Source of the DNA: VXMF01 sp965203925
GTDB lineage: Bacteria; Acidobacteriota; Terriglobia; Bryobacterales; UBA6623
Assembly: GCA_965203925.1 (NCBI GenBank)
Contig: OZ241924.1
Span: 6,572,001 to 6,636,000, forward strand
Length of the DNA: 64,000 nt
Reading direction: 5' to 3'
Numbering within the stretch: the stretch's first letter is position 1; each line of letters starts with the position of its first letter. Shown here piece by piece: positions 46,529 to 55,456 of this stretch. Made by a program: the position numbers and the translations under genes. The notes beneath the pieces were generated by a model. That model saw only the letters and a list, made by a program, of their open reading frames with translations. It did no database searches and was not told the DNA's origin.

Positions 46529-47760
46529 GCTCCACCCCCTGCCTTGTCCTTTAGCGCACCTTGCACTGAGGCGTGCACCCGGATCGGCAAACCCGTCAGA
46601 TTGATGAAGCCCGCCGCGTCGGACTGGTCGTACTCATCACCCATCGTGAAGCTGGCTATCTCCGGCGTGTAGAGCGAAAAGGGTGATTCCCGGCTTAACA
46701 CGTCGATGCGCCCTTGGCACAGCCGCAGCCGGATTTCGCCGCTGACGTGCCGCTGTGTGCTCTCGACAAAGGCATCCAGCGCTTCTCGCAACGGCGTGAA
46801 CCACTTTCCGTCGTAAACGAGTTCGGCATAGTCCAGCGCCAGCTTCTGCTTGTAGTGCTGCGTGGCGCGGTCGAGCGTGAGGGCCTCCAGCTCCGCGTGG
46901 GCCGCCACGAGGATTGTTCCGCCCGGTGTCTCGTAGCAGCCGCGCGACTTCATTCCTACGAACCGGTTCTCGACCAGGTCTATGCGGCCGATGCCATGCC
47001 GGCCACCGGTCCGGTTCAGCTCGGCGACGATGCTGGCCGGGCTGGCCGGTGTGCCGTTCACGGCCGACGGCGTCCCGGCCTCGAACGTGACAAGCACGTC
47101 CTCGCCGCGGGACGGAGCATCCCAAGGGTTCTCGGTGAGGGACCAAACTCTCGGGCCAGGCGCGTTGGCTGGGTCCTCCAGCTCGGCACCCTCGTGCGAA
47201 ATGTGCCAAAGATTGGCGTCCCGGCTGTAGATCTCTTCCTTGCTCTGTTGGATCGGCACGCCATGGTCGGCCGCGTAGTCAATCGCGTCCTCGCGCGAGA
47301 CGATGTCCCATTCACGCCACGGGGCGATCACAGGCAGGTGCGGGGCAAGCGCCTTGTAAGCCAGCTCGAACCGCACTTGATCGTTGCCCTTGCCGGTGGC
47401 ACCGTGGGCAAGCGCGTCGCAGCCCGTTTCGAGTGCGGCGCGAACTTGGAGCTTTGCCAGAAGGGGACGCGCAATCGAGGTCCCGAGCAAGTACTTGTGC
47501 TCATAGATCGCCCCCGAGCGCAGCATGGGCCAAACGTAGTCGCGGACGAACTCCTCGCGGAGGTCCTCCACCCGGACGTCACATGCGCCGCTGGCCAGTG
47601 CCTTCTCGGCCAAGCCTTCGAGCTCTTCGCTTCCCTGCCCGATGTCGCCGCAGACGGCAACGACTTCGGAGCCGTAGTTCTCTCGCAGCCAGGGGATGAT
47701 GATCGACGTGTCGAGCCCGCCCGAATAGGCTAGGGCCACCTTCTTAACCCTCGGCGCCAT
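46525..47760 (-). CDS. argG: Argininosuccinate synthase
   Basis: The 411-residue enzyme joins citrulline and aspartate with ATP. The ATP-pyrophosphatase P-loop AYSGGLDTSIIIPWL lies at residues 10-24, and the citrulline/aspartate site motifs AHGATGKGNDQVRFEL and NRFVGMKSRGCYETPGG are intact. Its start overlaps the argF stop by 17 bases. Full length and typical of type I enzymes. Confidence 0.96.
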   Translation of the reverse strand: MAPRVKKVALAYSGGLDTSIIIPWLRENYGSEVVAVCGDIGQGSEELEGLAEKALASGACDVRVEDLREEFVRDYVWPMLRSGAIYEHKYLLGTSIARPLLAKLQVRAALETGCDALAHGATGKGNDQVRFELAYKALAPHLPVIAPWREWDIVSREDAIDYAADHGVPIQQSKEEIYSRDANLWHISHEGAELEDPANAPGPRVWSLTENPWDAPSRGEDVLVTFEAGTPSAVNGTPASPASIVAELNRTGGRHGIGRIDLVENRFVGMKSRGCYETPGGTILVAAHAELEALTLDRATQHYKQKLALDYAELVYDGKWFTPLREALDAFVESTQRHVSGEIRLRLCQGRIDVLSRESPFSLYTPEIASFTMGDEYDQSDAAGFINLTGLPIRVHASVQGALKDKAGGGA

Positions 47761-48715
47761 TGTTTCCTCCCATCGTGTGCATCAGGATCGCCTTGTGGGC
47801 GTGTAGCCGGTTCTCTGCCTGATCGAACACCACCGACTGCGGCGACTCGATCACCGCGGCGCTGACCTCCTCCCCGCGGAGCGCGGGCAGGCAGTGCATG
47901 AACACCGCGTCCTTTCTGGCGGCTGCCATGACGCGCTCGTCCACCTGGTACTCGGCGAACGCGAGGCGGCGCTGCTGGGTCTCCTGCTCCCAGCCCATGC
48001 TGGTCCACACGTCGGTGTAGACTGCGGCTGCGCCGGCCACGCCCGAAATGAGGTCCGGTGTGACGTCCACATCGCAGCCGTTCGCAGCTGCCGTCTCGCG
48101 GGCGGCCGTCAGGTCGGCCTGACGAGGGCCGTAGCGCCCAGGCCCGCAGATTGAGATCGACACACCCAGCTGCGGAGCGCAGTGCAGCAGGGAGTGGGCC
48201 ACATTGTTGGCATCTCCGATGTAGGCCACCTTGATGCCCTCGAATGATCCAAACCGTTCCAAGATCGTCATGAAGTCCGCCAGAGCCTGACACGGGTGGT
48301 AAGCCTCGCTCAGGGCATTGATCACTGGCACGCTCGACCACTCGGCGAGCAGCTCTTGGGTCCGGTGGGAGAACGTGCGCGCGACAATTGCGTCAAACCA
48401 GCGGTCGAGATTGCGCGCTATGTCGGGCGCTGGCTCCCGCTCACCGATGCGCCCGTCGCGATGATCCTGGAAGACACCGAAGCCCCCCATCTGTCTCGCG
48501 GCCACCTCAAACGTCATGCGAGTGCGAAGCGAGGGCTTCTCAAAAAGGAGCGCCACCCCGCGCCCGTCGAGGGCACGGCGGTAGTCTCGCGGCCGCGCTT
48601 TGATCCGGCGGGCCAACTCCAGCACGGTCTTCAGCTCGTCCGCAGCGAGGTCGCTGTCGCGGAGAAAGTGCCGCGGACGGGGGACCAACTCCGGCTTGGA
48701 TGCATGACTATTCAT
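47744..48715 (-). CDS. argF: Ornithine carbamoyltransferase
   Basis: The 323-residue enzyme makes citrulline from ornithine and carbamoyl phosphate. It has the carbamoyl-phosphate motif KPSLRTRMTFEVA, the HPCQALADFMTI motif, the ornithine-site SMG (TSMGWEQE) and the MHCLPALRGEEV motif with the catalytic Cys. As first gene of the operon it starts at 48715, inside the left ARG-box-like site. Confidence 0.95.
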   Translation of the reverse strand: MNSHASKPELVPRPRHFLRDSDLAADELKTVLELARRIKARPRDYRRALDGRGVALLFEKPSLRTRMTFEVAARQMGGFGVFQDHRDGRIGEREPAPDIARNLDRWFDAIVARTFSHRTQELLAEWSSVPVINALSEAYHPCQALADFMTILERFGSFEGIKVAYIGDANNVAHSLLHCAPQLGVSISICGPGRYGPRQADLTAARETAAANGCDVDVTPDLISGVAGAAAVYTDVWTSMGWEQETQQRRLAFAEYQVDERVMAAARKDAVFMHCLPALRGEEVSAAVIESPQSVVFDQAENRLHAHKAILMHTMGGNNGAEG

Positions 48716-48734
48716 CTAGTTGCATGTTTACACA
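48701..48734. promoter_or_regulatory. Tandem ARG-box-like sites before argF
   Basis: TGCATGACTATTCA (48701-48714) differs by one base from the ArgR half-site consensus TGAAT-N4-ATTCA. TGCATGTTTACACA (48721-48734) is a weaker second copy. Centres are 20 bases apart, as for paired ArgR boxes. The first overlaps the argF start codon. Confidence 0.5.
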
Positions 48735-48783
48735 CCTTGGCTGTTCCGTCAATCGCGAGCCAAGTAGAGGGTCGGCCCTGCCC

Positions 48784-51700
48784 TCACGGGCGCGCGAAGC
48801 TTGGCAGGCAGCCTGAGGAATCAGACAGGTCTCCGGCGAGGGAGATCGTTGCGGTTACAAGGATGTCCCCGGACTCTTGGGAGAACGTAGTGCCTTCGAA
48901 CCTCAGGTCCGATTCCTCCACCATCTCGGACAAGGTGCATGGGGATCCGGTCGCTGCCCAAGGGATCGGAATGGCGAACCTGTACTCGGCATCGGACTCC
49001 AGAGCCGTGCCGACGTTCGCAAAGATCCTGACCAAGAACTCTGTGAGACGCGATACGCCTTCGAGGCGTTCGAGAGTGGCAGAGACGACGAAGCCGTCGA
49101 CCGGGTCCAGACCGACGACTACGCGCAGGTGCGCGATCCCGTTGTCGCCGTAGATGCGAGTCCTTACAACTAGGCAGACCCACTGCTCGTATCGGACGGC
49201 CCTTGAGACCTGCAGACCCTCGGGCGACGCCGAGACTTGTGTTTGGCCGGCCCACTCGAGCCGTCTTGAGCAGGTCCCCAGGTTGTTCCTGCGCCGGATC
49301 TCATCCAGCACCAGATCGAGATGCCCATCCAGGGCCCGGCCGACGCGGTCCGCCCGAAAGCGCGCACGCACCGCGAGCTCCAGCCTCGACAAGTCCGCGA
49401 GGCTTGGCCTGAGGGTCATCTGTTCCACCCGCCCAATGGTCTCCCCGCCGAGGCGAATGTCGCGGCCCAGGTGGAGTACGACCGGATCGATCTGGAGGGG
49501 ATCCACGTGCAACTCGTAAGTGCCAAGGGAGCTTCCCGTGGACCGGACCTGAACGAAATAGTCTCCGGGTTCCAGCGTGGCGCGGATTTCGAAGTTGAGG
49601 GCACTGCCGGAGTCCTCGTCCGACCCTGCTTGGGCACCCGACCGGTCCAGAAGCCTGCCTGCCGTGTCCACCGCTCCGCTGGTGAAGATCACCACGGAGC
49701 TCCGCTGGCTGAGCGCCAGTCGGAACCAGTCCTCGTCGCCCGCGCGTTCGATCCGAGCTGTCAGGCGCTCGCCGACGTGCAACGTCGTTGTGGCGCCGGA
49801 CGCGTGGTTCGGGTGGTCATCCGGGAGCAGCGGAGACCCAAGCGCCGGTAGAATCTCAACGCGGAGCACGTACCGACCGACCAGGGACGAGTCGGAACGG
49901 ACCTGCACAAAGTAGGTCCCGGGGCCCAGCTTTCGCTCGATTCGAGAACCGAGGTCCGGACCCACAGCGATCGCCGACGCGATCTCCGTGGATGTGCTGT
50001 CTCTTAGGCTGACAACCGCGTCCGGATGGCCCGAAGTCTGGATAGAGACCGATGTCTCTTGCTCCAGGACGATACGGAACCAGTCTTCGTCCCCATCGGG
50101 ACCAATCGTCCCGAACATTCCGCTTCCCGCCGCCAGATCGGTCGCGTCCGCGGGCGCGTTGGAGTGATCGTCGACTTCGGGGCCAGCCTCGGCCCTGTCC
50201 CGAAGCGTGCGCGCGACCCGTAGGCCGATCGATGGCGAATGGCTGAGGGGAGAGGCAGAGCCCCGGTGCGCGGAACGGGCGTGGTGCTTTGGTTCGGACC
50301 AAGCACCACCGCGCACCACCCGGTGGGAGCAGCCGGACATCTCCCACGCCCCGCCTTGGAGATCCTGGTCGCGAAGGGAGTCGCGGGCACAGTCCCGCAC
50401 CCACTCAGCGACGTTGCCGGCCATGTCGTGCAGCCCCCAAGGATTCTGGGGATGGGCTCCGACGGCCGCTGGCGAGGAGGTGTTCGAGCCGAATCGGGCT
50501 TCGCTGGCCAGAATGTCGTACCCCGTGTAGTACGGCGTCAAGGTTCCCGCGCGGGCCGCGTACTCCCATTCCGCCTCGGTCAGCAGGCGGTAGGCTTGCC
50601 CGGACACAGAGCTCAGCCACTTCGTGTATTGGACGGCGTCCTGGTAAGTGACTGAGGCGATCGGCAGGTCCGCTCCAAGGTGAGCGCCACTCTCTGCGGA
50701 GGGATTGCAGCCACCAGCCCTAGCGCATCGCTCCCATTGCCCTCTAGTAACCTCATAGCGGCTAACGGCGATTCGCCGCGAGATGGTCACGGGAATCACC
50801 GGCCCTTCGCGTGGATCACGTTCTAGTTCGGCCGGCCCAGAGCCCATCTGGAACGTTCCGGCCGGTAGCGCGACCATCTCCGGGCAGTCAGGGCAGTCAG
50901 AAAACCTGCCCAAGTCCGCGTGCAGCCTGTCGTGAACATTGCCCGGCGGGAGCCTGCGCACGCCGGCATCGGTCACTTCGTCGATCCAGTCGTAGATGGC
51001 AGAAGTTCGGACGTAGACGTTCAGGAAGTCGGCGGTGATGAACGGCCCCCACAGACCAAGTCTCGGACGCGAGGAAGACAGCAGTCCGACCTGCACGGGA
51101 CGGCCATCGTCCCCCTCCAGCAATAGCGGTCCCCCGCTGTCGCCCCACGATGCGAGCCGCACGGGATCGCGAGACAATCCGGCACAGATTCTGTGGTTCC
51201 AGATCGGGAGGCTTAGGTCATTGACCGTCTCAAGCCGGGCCCTTACACCGAAGAGGCCGGCAATGTCCAGCACGATCGGGCTATGGGCCAGCAGCTGACG
51301 GCAATCGGCAGGCAGGCGGAGCGGAGTGCGCACGAGCCTCTTGTGGCCGGGATAGGCACGTTCCGTCAAGCTGTACCGCGTATTACCCCATCCGACCTGC
51401 GTCGCCTCAACGTATCCGGCGGCCAAGAACTGCTCGGTCGCAACATCCGCGACATCGAGGGGCGGGACATCGTCGATCCGCTGCTCCAGTCGCAGCAGGG
51501 CCGCATCGTAAGGCCAAGGTCGCGGCAATTCGTCGGCGATGTGCTCCGCGAACAGGTCAGGAAGGCCGCCAAGGTCGATGAAGCCGCGCTGCTGGAAGCG
51601 GGGATGAATGCGCACCTCTTCAACGGCGGCTTGATGGAGGCAGTCGCTCGCCAAGTCATTGCAGAAACTGACAGTGAACGGCCCCGTAGCCTGGCCAGCG

Positions 51701-52905
51701 TGGTCCTCGACACAGTGCGCGGCGGTGAGAACCCACGCTGGAGCGATGAGAGTCCCGGTGCAGGTTCCGGCCTGACCACGTATGTGGGCGACGCTCATGA
51801 ACTCGCCGATCGGAACGCGGGTTCCTCCGATGATGCCCCGAGGCGGAAGGCCTTCATCTGCATTGGGGTTGAGAATCGTGCGGACGATCGGTCCGTCCGG
51901 CGTGACCTCGGCAGATTCCAAGCCCACCGACGCCTTGGAGAGGAGCACCAAGTGTCCCGACGGATTTGGGCGGAGCTTTGCGTTGATCAGGCCCGTGGAC
52001 GCGACCTGCCCGACGTGACCATCGGGGCCGATGCGCATGATCTCTCCTCGGGCGGTGTTGCCATACAGCTGTCGCCCTACAACCGCTAAGCTGACCAGCC
52101 CCGGGACTTGCGGGCCGAGAGACGTGGCCCCGGACACGGGATCAACCAGCCAGACCGCATCTCCGGCGAGCACATGGATATCTCCGCTCTGTGCCAACGC
52201 AACATCCAGCACGGTCGGCTGCCGAGCCGGCCGATGGGCCTGCCGTTCCGGCTTCTCCGTCCGGATCGGTTTGATCTGGGCGAGAAACCGGGTTCTTCCA
52301 GCCTGAGCAGCCAACAGACGCCCACCTCTCTCGGCGATGACCAGGTCGCGCGACACGGAATCGAACGCCAGCGCGACCACGTCGTGCAACCGGAACCCGG
52401 CTTCAAGCCACGGCACCTGCCGACCCGGACTCTGCTTCCCTGAAATGGACGCACCGTAAATGGGAGAAGCCTCTCCTCGATCTGAGAGTCGAAACACGCT
52501 GTTTGCAGTGCTGACATAGGTTGCGCGCCGGTCCGGGTCGTAGGCGATCGCGGTCAAGCGGTCGGAGAGTCTGACCGGTACCCCGCTATGCCCATAGGGG
52601 ATCGATCTTGCTCCGGTGCTTTCGACCACGTGGACCGACTGCGAGCGATCTTCGACAAAGAGGAGATTGCCGGTCCGATCAGAGACAAAGTCGAGCCCGG
52701 CGCCTTGCGCGCTCGCAAGGAGAAAAGGGGCGGCCCACATCCCAGCGCTACGAATCGGCCACAAGAAGGCGCTTGGAGTTCGCCTGAGGCTTGAGGTCTT
52801 GACGGGAGCAATGTGCGAGAGTTCCGAAGCCCGTTTGGCACCACCGCCGGATCGGTGCATTAGAGTGGCGGTCGCTAGCCGACTCGAGAATCGCCCTGAA
52901 GCCAT
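48784..52905 (-). CDS. Trypsin-like protease fused to SUMF1-like and PPC domains
   Basis: The 1373-residue protein begins with a hydrophobic stretch (AGMWAAPFLLASAQGAG), so it is probably exported; the exact start is unsure and ATG 52740 is possible. Residues ~75-345 look like an NHL-type propeller. A trypsin-like domain begins at the activation site R-G-IIGGT (358) with H397 (LTAAHC), D467 (YDAALLRL) and S590 (WGDSGGP). Then a formylglycine-generating-enzyme-like fold (676-902; LPAGTFQMGSG, MAGNVAEWVRD) follows. It lacks the catalytic Cys pair, so it is likely a binding module. Two PPC beta domains (about 912-1017 and 1028-1136; GDEDWFRIVLEQ and GDEDWFRLALSQ) and an unrecognised C-terminal domain complete it. 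It lies upstream of argF on the same strand. Confidence 0.85.
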   Translation of the reverse strand: MASGRFSSRLATATLMHRSGGGAKRASELSHIAPVKTSSLRRTPSAFLWPIRSAGMWAAPFLLASAQGAGLDFVSDRTGNLLFVEDRSQSVHVVESTGARSIPYGHSGVPVRLSDRLTAIAYDPDRRATYVSTANSVFRLSDRGEASPIYGASISGKQSPGRQVPWLEAGFRLHDVVALAFDSVSRDLVIAERGGRLLAAQAGRTRFLAQIKPIRTEKPERQAHRPARQPTVLDVALAQSGDIHVLAGDAVWLVDPVSGATSLGPQVPGLVSLAVVGRQLYGNTARGEIMRIGPDGHVGQVASTGLINAKLRPNPSGHLVLLSKASVGLESAEVTPDGPIVRTILNPNADEGLPPRGIIGGTRVPIGEFMSVAHIRGQAGTCTGTLIAPAWVLTAAHCVEDHAGQATGPFTVSFCNDLASDCLHQAAVEEVRIHPRFQQRGFIDLGGLPDLFAEHIADELPRPWPYDAALLRLEQRIDDVPPLDVADVATEQFLAAGYVEATQVGWGNTRYSLTERAYPGHKRLVRTPLRLPADCRQLLAHSPIVLDIAGLFGVRARLETVNDLSLPIWNHRICAGLSRDPVRLASWGDSGGPLLLEGDDGRPVQVGLLSSSRPRLGLWGPFITADFLNVYVRTSAIYDWIDEVTDAGVRRLPPGNVHDRLHADLGRFSDCPDCPEMVALPAGTFQMGSGPAELERDPREGPVIPVTISRRIAVSRYEVTRGQWERCARAGGCNPSAESGAHLGADLPIASVTYQDAVQYTKWLSSVSGQAYRLLTEAEWEYAARAGTLTPYYTGYDILASEARFGSNTSSPAAVGAHPQNPWGLHDMAGNVAEWVRDCARDSLRDQDLQGGAWEMSGCSHRVVRGGAWSEPKHHARSAHRGSASPLSHSPSIGLRVARTLRDRAEAGPEVDDHSNAPADATDLAAGSGMFGTIGPDGDEDWFRIVLEQETSVSIQTSGHPDAVVSLRDSTSTEIASAIAVGPDLGSRIERKLGPGTYFVQVRSDSSLVGRYVLRVEILPALGSPLLPDDHPNHASGATTTLHVGERLTARIERAGDEDWFRLALSQRSSVVIFTSGAVDTAGRLLDRSGAQAGSDEDSGSALNFEIRATLEPGDYFVQVRSTGSSLGTYELHVDPLQIDPVVLHLGRDIRLGGETIGRVEQMTLRPSLADLSRLELAVRARFRADRVGRALDGHLDLVLDEIRRRNNLGTCSRRLEWAGQTQVSASPEGLQVSRAVRYEQWVCLVVRTRIYGDNGIAHLRVVVGLDPVDGFVVSATLERLEGVSRLTEFLVRIFANVGTALESDAEYRFAIPIPWAATGSPCTLSEMVEESDLRFEGTTFSQESGDILVTATISLAGDLSDSSGCLPSFARP

Positions 52906-53075
52906 CGTTGCTGGAGAGTGAGCTTCATCTGTCCACGCACTCCGATGCTCCGGTGTGTCGCATCACTGTCAATGCGCCTCAATCGGTCCCCTCAAATGCC
53001 GAATGAGTCGGCTAGGGCAAATGTTGATATCGCTGCCGCAGACGACTAGAGCGTTGGGATCGGCACGCCCAGCCA

Positions 53076-53504
53076 TCAGCTTGGACCAATCGACCAAGGA
53101 TCGACCAAAATCAGTCCCGTACCCTCGAAGTCCCGCACATTTCGCGTGACCAGAATGGCTCCTTGTGAGCGGGCTATGGCGGCGATCTGGCAGTCGGCCT
53201 CTGCGATTGGTCGGCCCGCGTGGCGGCGTTTGGCCGCGATCTCCGCGTAGACCCGGGCTGCGGCGCTGTCGAACGGTAGGATCCGCCCTCTAAAGCCATG
53301 ACCCAGCAAGCGGGTCATGGCGGCCTCCAGCGTGTCCCGCCGCCTACCAGTCGGCATGATCGCCACTCCGTAGAGCAGTTCCGCTTCGTTCACGGCGGTC
53401 AAGTACATGTCCTGCGCATCGCGCTCACCGATCCAAGCCGCTACTGCCACTGTCGGTGCAGGGCGCATGAGTTCGGACGCGACACTCGTATCTATGACGA
53501 ACAT
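53076..53504 (-). CDS. PIN-domain toxin (FitB/VapC-like)
   Basis: The start is ATG 53504; the longer frame to 53591 overlaps the antitoxin and is not needed. The 142-residue PIN nuclease has the acid residues at MFVIDTSVASE (D5), NEAELLYG (E), DCQIAAIA (D) and TRNVRDFEG (D). Size and sequence fit VapC/FitB toxins, which cut RNA, often tRNA or rRNA. It starts eight bases after the antitoxin stop, as in FitAB operons. The motifs look intact, so the toxin should be active unless held by FitA. Confidence 0.88.
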   Translation of the reverse strand: MFVIDTSVASELMRPAPTVAVAAWIGERDAQDMYLTAVNEAELLYGVAIMPTGRRRDTLEAAMTRLLGHGFRGRILPFDSAAARVYAEIAAKRRHAGRPIAEADCQIAAIARSQGAILVTRNVRDFEGTGLILVDPWSIGPS

Positions 53505-53512
53505 GCGGCCGC

Positions 53513-53758
53513 TCAGGAATAGTCTGGAGGCTCGCGCATCGGGCTGCGCGCGGGAAGCTCGAGATCGACGCCGCCAAGTGACGCGAAGCACTCCCGGGTG
53601 AACCTCGCGAGATTCCTAGGACCGGCGCGACGGCCAGTCACGGCGTCGCGCAGGATGATACGCACTTCTTGCTCCATCGAACGCTGATGTTCGGCGGCAC
53701 GCATGCGGATACGCGTCTTCACGTCTTCGTCTAGCCTGCGGATCGTGATGCTCGCCAC
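53513..53758 (-). CDS. FitA/VapB-like ribbon-helix-helix antitoxin
   Basis: The 81-residue protein starts with a ribbon-helix-helix DNA-binding domain (MASITIRRLDEDVKTRIRMR, AAEHQRSMEQEVRIILRDAV), typical of FitA-type antitoxins, followed by a flexible tail that would cap the toxin. It lies directly upstream of the PIN toxin and probably represses the promoter before it. No operator was identified by eye. Confidence 0.87.
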   Translation of the reverse strand: MASITIRRLDEDVKTRIRMRAAEHQRSMEQEVRIILRDAVTGRRAGPRNLARFTRECFASLGGVDLELPARSPMREPPDYS

Positions 53759-54129
53759 TCGTCATGCCTCCTCATGGTGCGGATAGCGGGCGGAGGCGCC
53801 ACGTAATGATAGCAATGCAATCAAACCTCCATCACCCCTAACGCTCAGTCGCAGTTGAGCCAAGCTGGCGACAGCGGTAGGTCAGAGCACGCAATTGCGT
53901 GGCTCAAGGATTCTCTGGTGGACTTAGCGTTCTATGCGTTGAGACCCACCACCAAACAATCCGGTCTCCCGGATGTTCCAGCCGTGGCCGAGGGCCCCAA
54001 CGCGGCTTGGGTCTCTGTCCCAACTGACGGCACAGATGCGCTCTGAGCACTGGTGACCGCCATACGACACCAGTTTCCGGTCCTGCCTTCCGGGCGCTAA
54101 CGTATGTCCAGCCCTAAATCGCTCAGCCT
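53759..54129. other. Intergenic, no gene seen
   Basis: The promoter side of the toxin-antitoxin pair. Nothing else supported. Confidence 0.5.
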
Positions 54130-54362
54130 TTCGTCCATGCGGTGGCTCCGGGCAAGCGGAATTGGCCCGTTCTCAGCAACCTGCTCTGAGCTACCGGCAG
54201 CGCGGGGAGCCAGACAACGGATTCACTTATCGCCGCACTCGCAATCGAGCACGGAGCAACGGAGCAACGATCTTTTCCGCGGACCATGACTTCGAGCGTG
54301 TCCCAAGCGTTCACCTCGTGAACGCGCTAGAACTCGTGGGCAGGGGTGGACCAGTGCACTGA
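54130..54362 (+). pseudogene. Broken PIN-domain (VapC-like) toxin C-terminus
   Basis: Pieces in different frames read MRWLRASGIGPFSAT, then YRQRGEP, then DSLIAALAIEHGAT and finally IFSADHDFERVPSVHLVNAL. These are the C-terminal PIN motifs with the final Asp. The IEHGAT piece and the IFSADHDF piece are separated by an 8-base tandem duplication (GGAGCAAC twice at about 54258-54273). With one copy they read on as EHGATIFSADHDFE. At least one more frameshift is upstream, and most of the N-terminus is missing. No antitoxin is adjacent. Confidence 0.6.
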
Positions 54363-54404
54363 CGCGACCGTTGTGGGATGGGCGCCAACAACTGGCGGAT
54401 TTTC

Positions 54405-55423
54405 TTACGGGGACGGGGACGACTGCTTCGCGGCCTCCGTAGCAGCCTTCTCCTCGGCACGCGCTCCCGAGAGGAGGTTGAACATGCTGTAGTTGCCCTC
54501 GTGGCAGGCGTACTCGTAGATCGGGCCTTCGGTCAGCCGCATCGGGAACACCGCCGCCCATGGCCTCACGAATGATTCAGGATCGTTGATGGTGTACTCG
54601 TAAAGCAGTGTGTTCGCATCGAGGCGCCTGAAGCGCTCGATCACGTGCATGTTCCCTCCGGAGCCCTTGAACATCGTCTGGTCGGTTAGGTTCCGAGTGT
54701 CGACAACCAGCACCTCGCCCTCCCAGCGGCCACGCGATACGCCCATCCACTGCCGGATGTGGGCAGGCAGGTGTTCGCGCCCGTCAAGCGGGATGATGCG
54801 CACGTCGTGGACCATCTCGTTGAGAATCGCCACGTAGTCCCGCGTCTGGAATAGCTGCATGTTGTTGTTGTAGGCACTCGGACTCATCGGCGGGCCAGAG
54901 TTGAACCCCACGATGCAGCGCGCGCCCACCCTTCGGTCCTCGGGACCACGAGGGGGGCGGCGACGGATCGCAGCGACGGCGTCTGCCCTCTCTCGCGCGG
55001 CGGGCGTCAAGTCGGGGATCCTGCCATCGGGTGGGTCGACAATCAACGACGATCGCCGATCTTCCAATACCTCCGTACCTCGATCGAACCAGAGCTGGTT
55101 GTAGCTTCCGACGCAGTCGACGAAATTCGGTGAACCTACGCACCGCTCGGGGATCGCGAGCGTGTCTGCCTCCGCACGGCGTTGCGCTGCACGCTCCTCG
55201 AATGCTCCGGCCTCGGCTTCCGTGAGGACCTCCTTGCCCGCCATCTCTCTGGGACGCTCTAGGGGTGTGATCGTCCGGAAGTCCCAAATACCCCGCAGGT
55301 CCGGAGCGCCCACGCGGTCCGTGGCGCCGCGGCGACCTCGGTCTGGCAAGCTCCGGGTGACGGGAGCAAGATCGCCCCTGCGGCACCCGCAACGACCATA
55401 GACGCCAGAAATGTGCGAGTCAT
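54405..55423 (-). pseudogene. Secreted acidobacterial-type protein, N-terminal frameshift
   Basis: The main part (54405-55349) reads APDLRGIWDFRTITPLERP, EVLTEAEAGAFEERAAQRRA and LFQTRDYVAILNEMVHDVRI, a pattern I recognise only as a recurring secreted family of Acidobacteriota without known function. The natural start is ATG 55423, with GGAGAAG upstream, giving a clear signal peptide MTRTFLASMVVAGAAGAILL in another frame. The two frames meet near 55305-55320, where one missing base would fuse them. So either the gene is broken or a base is lost in the assembly. Confidence 0.6.
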
Positions 55424-55456
55424 CGTGAGCTTCTCCTTGTCGCTGTGCCCTGAAGC

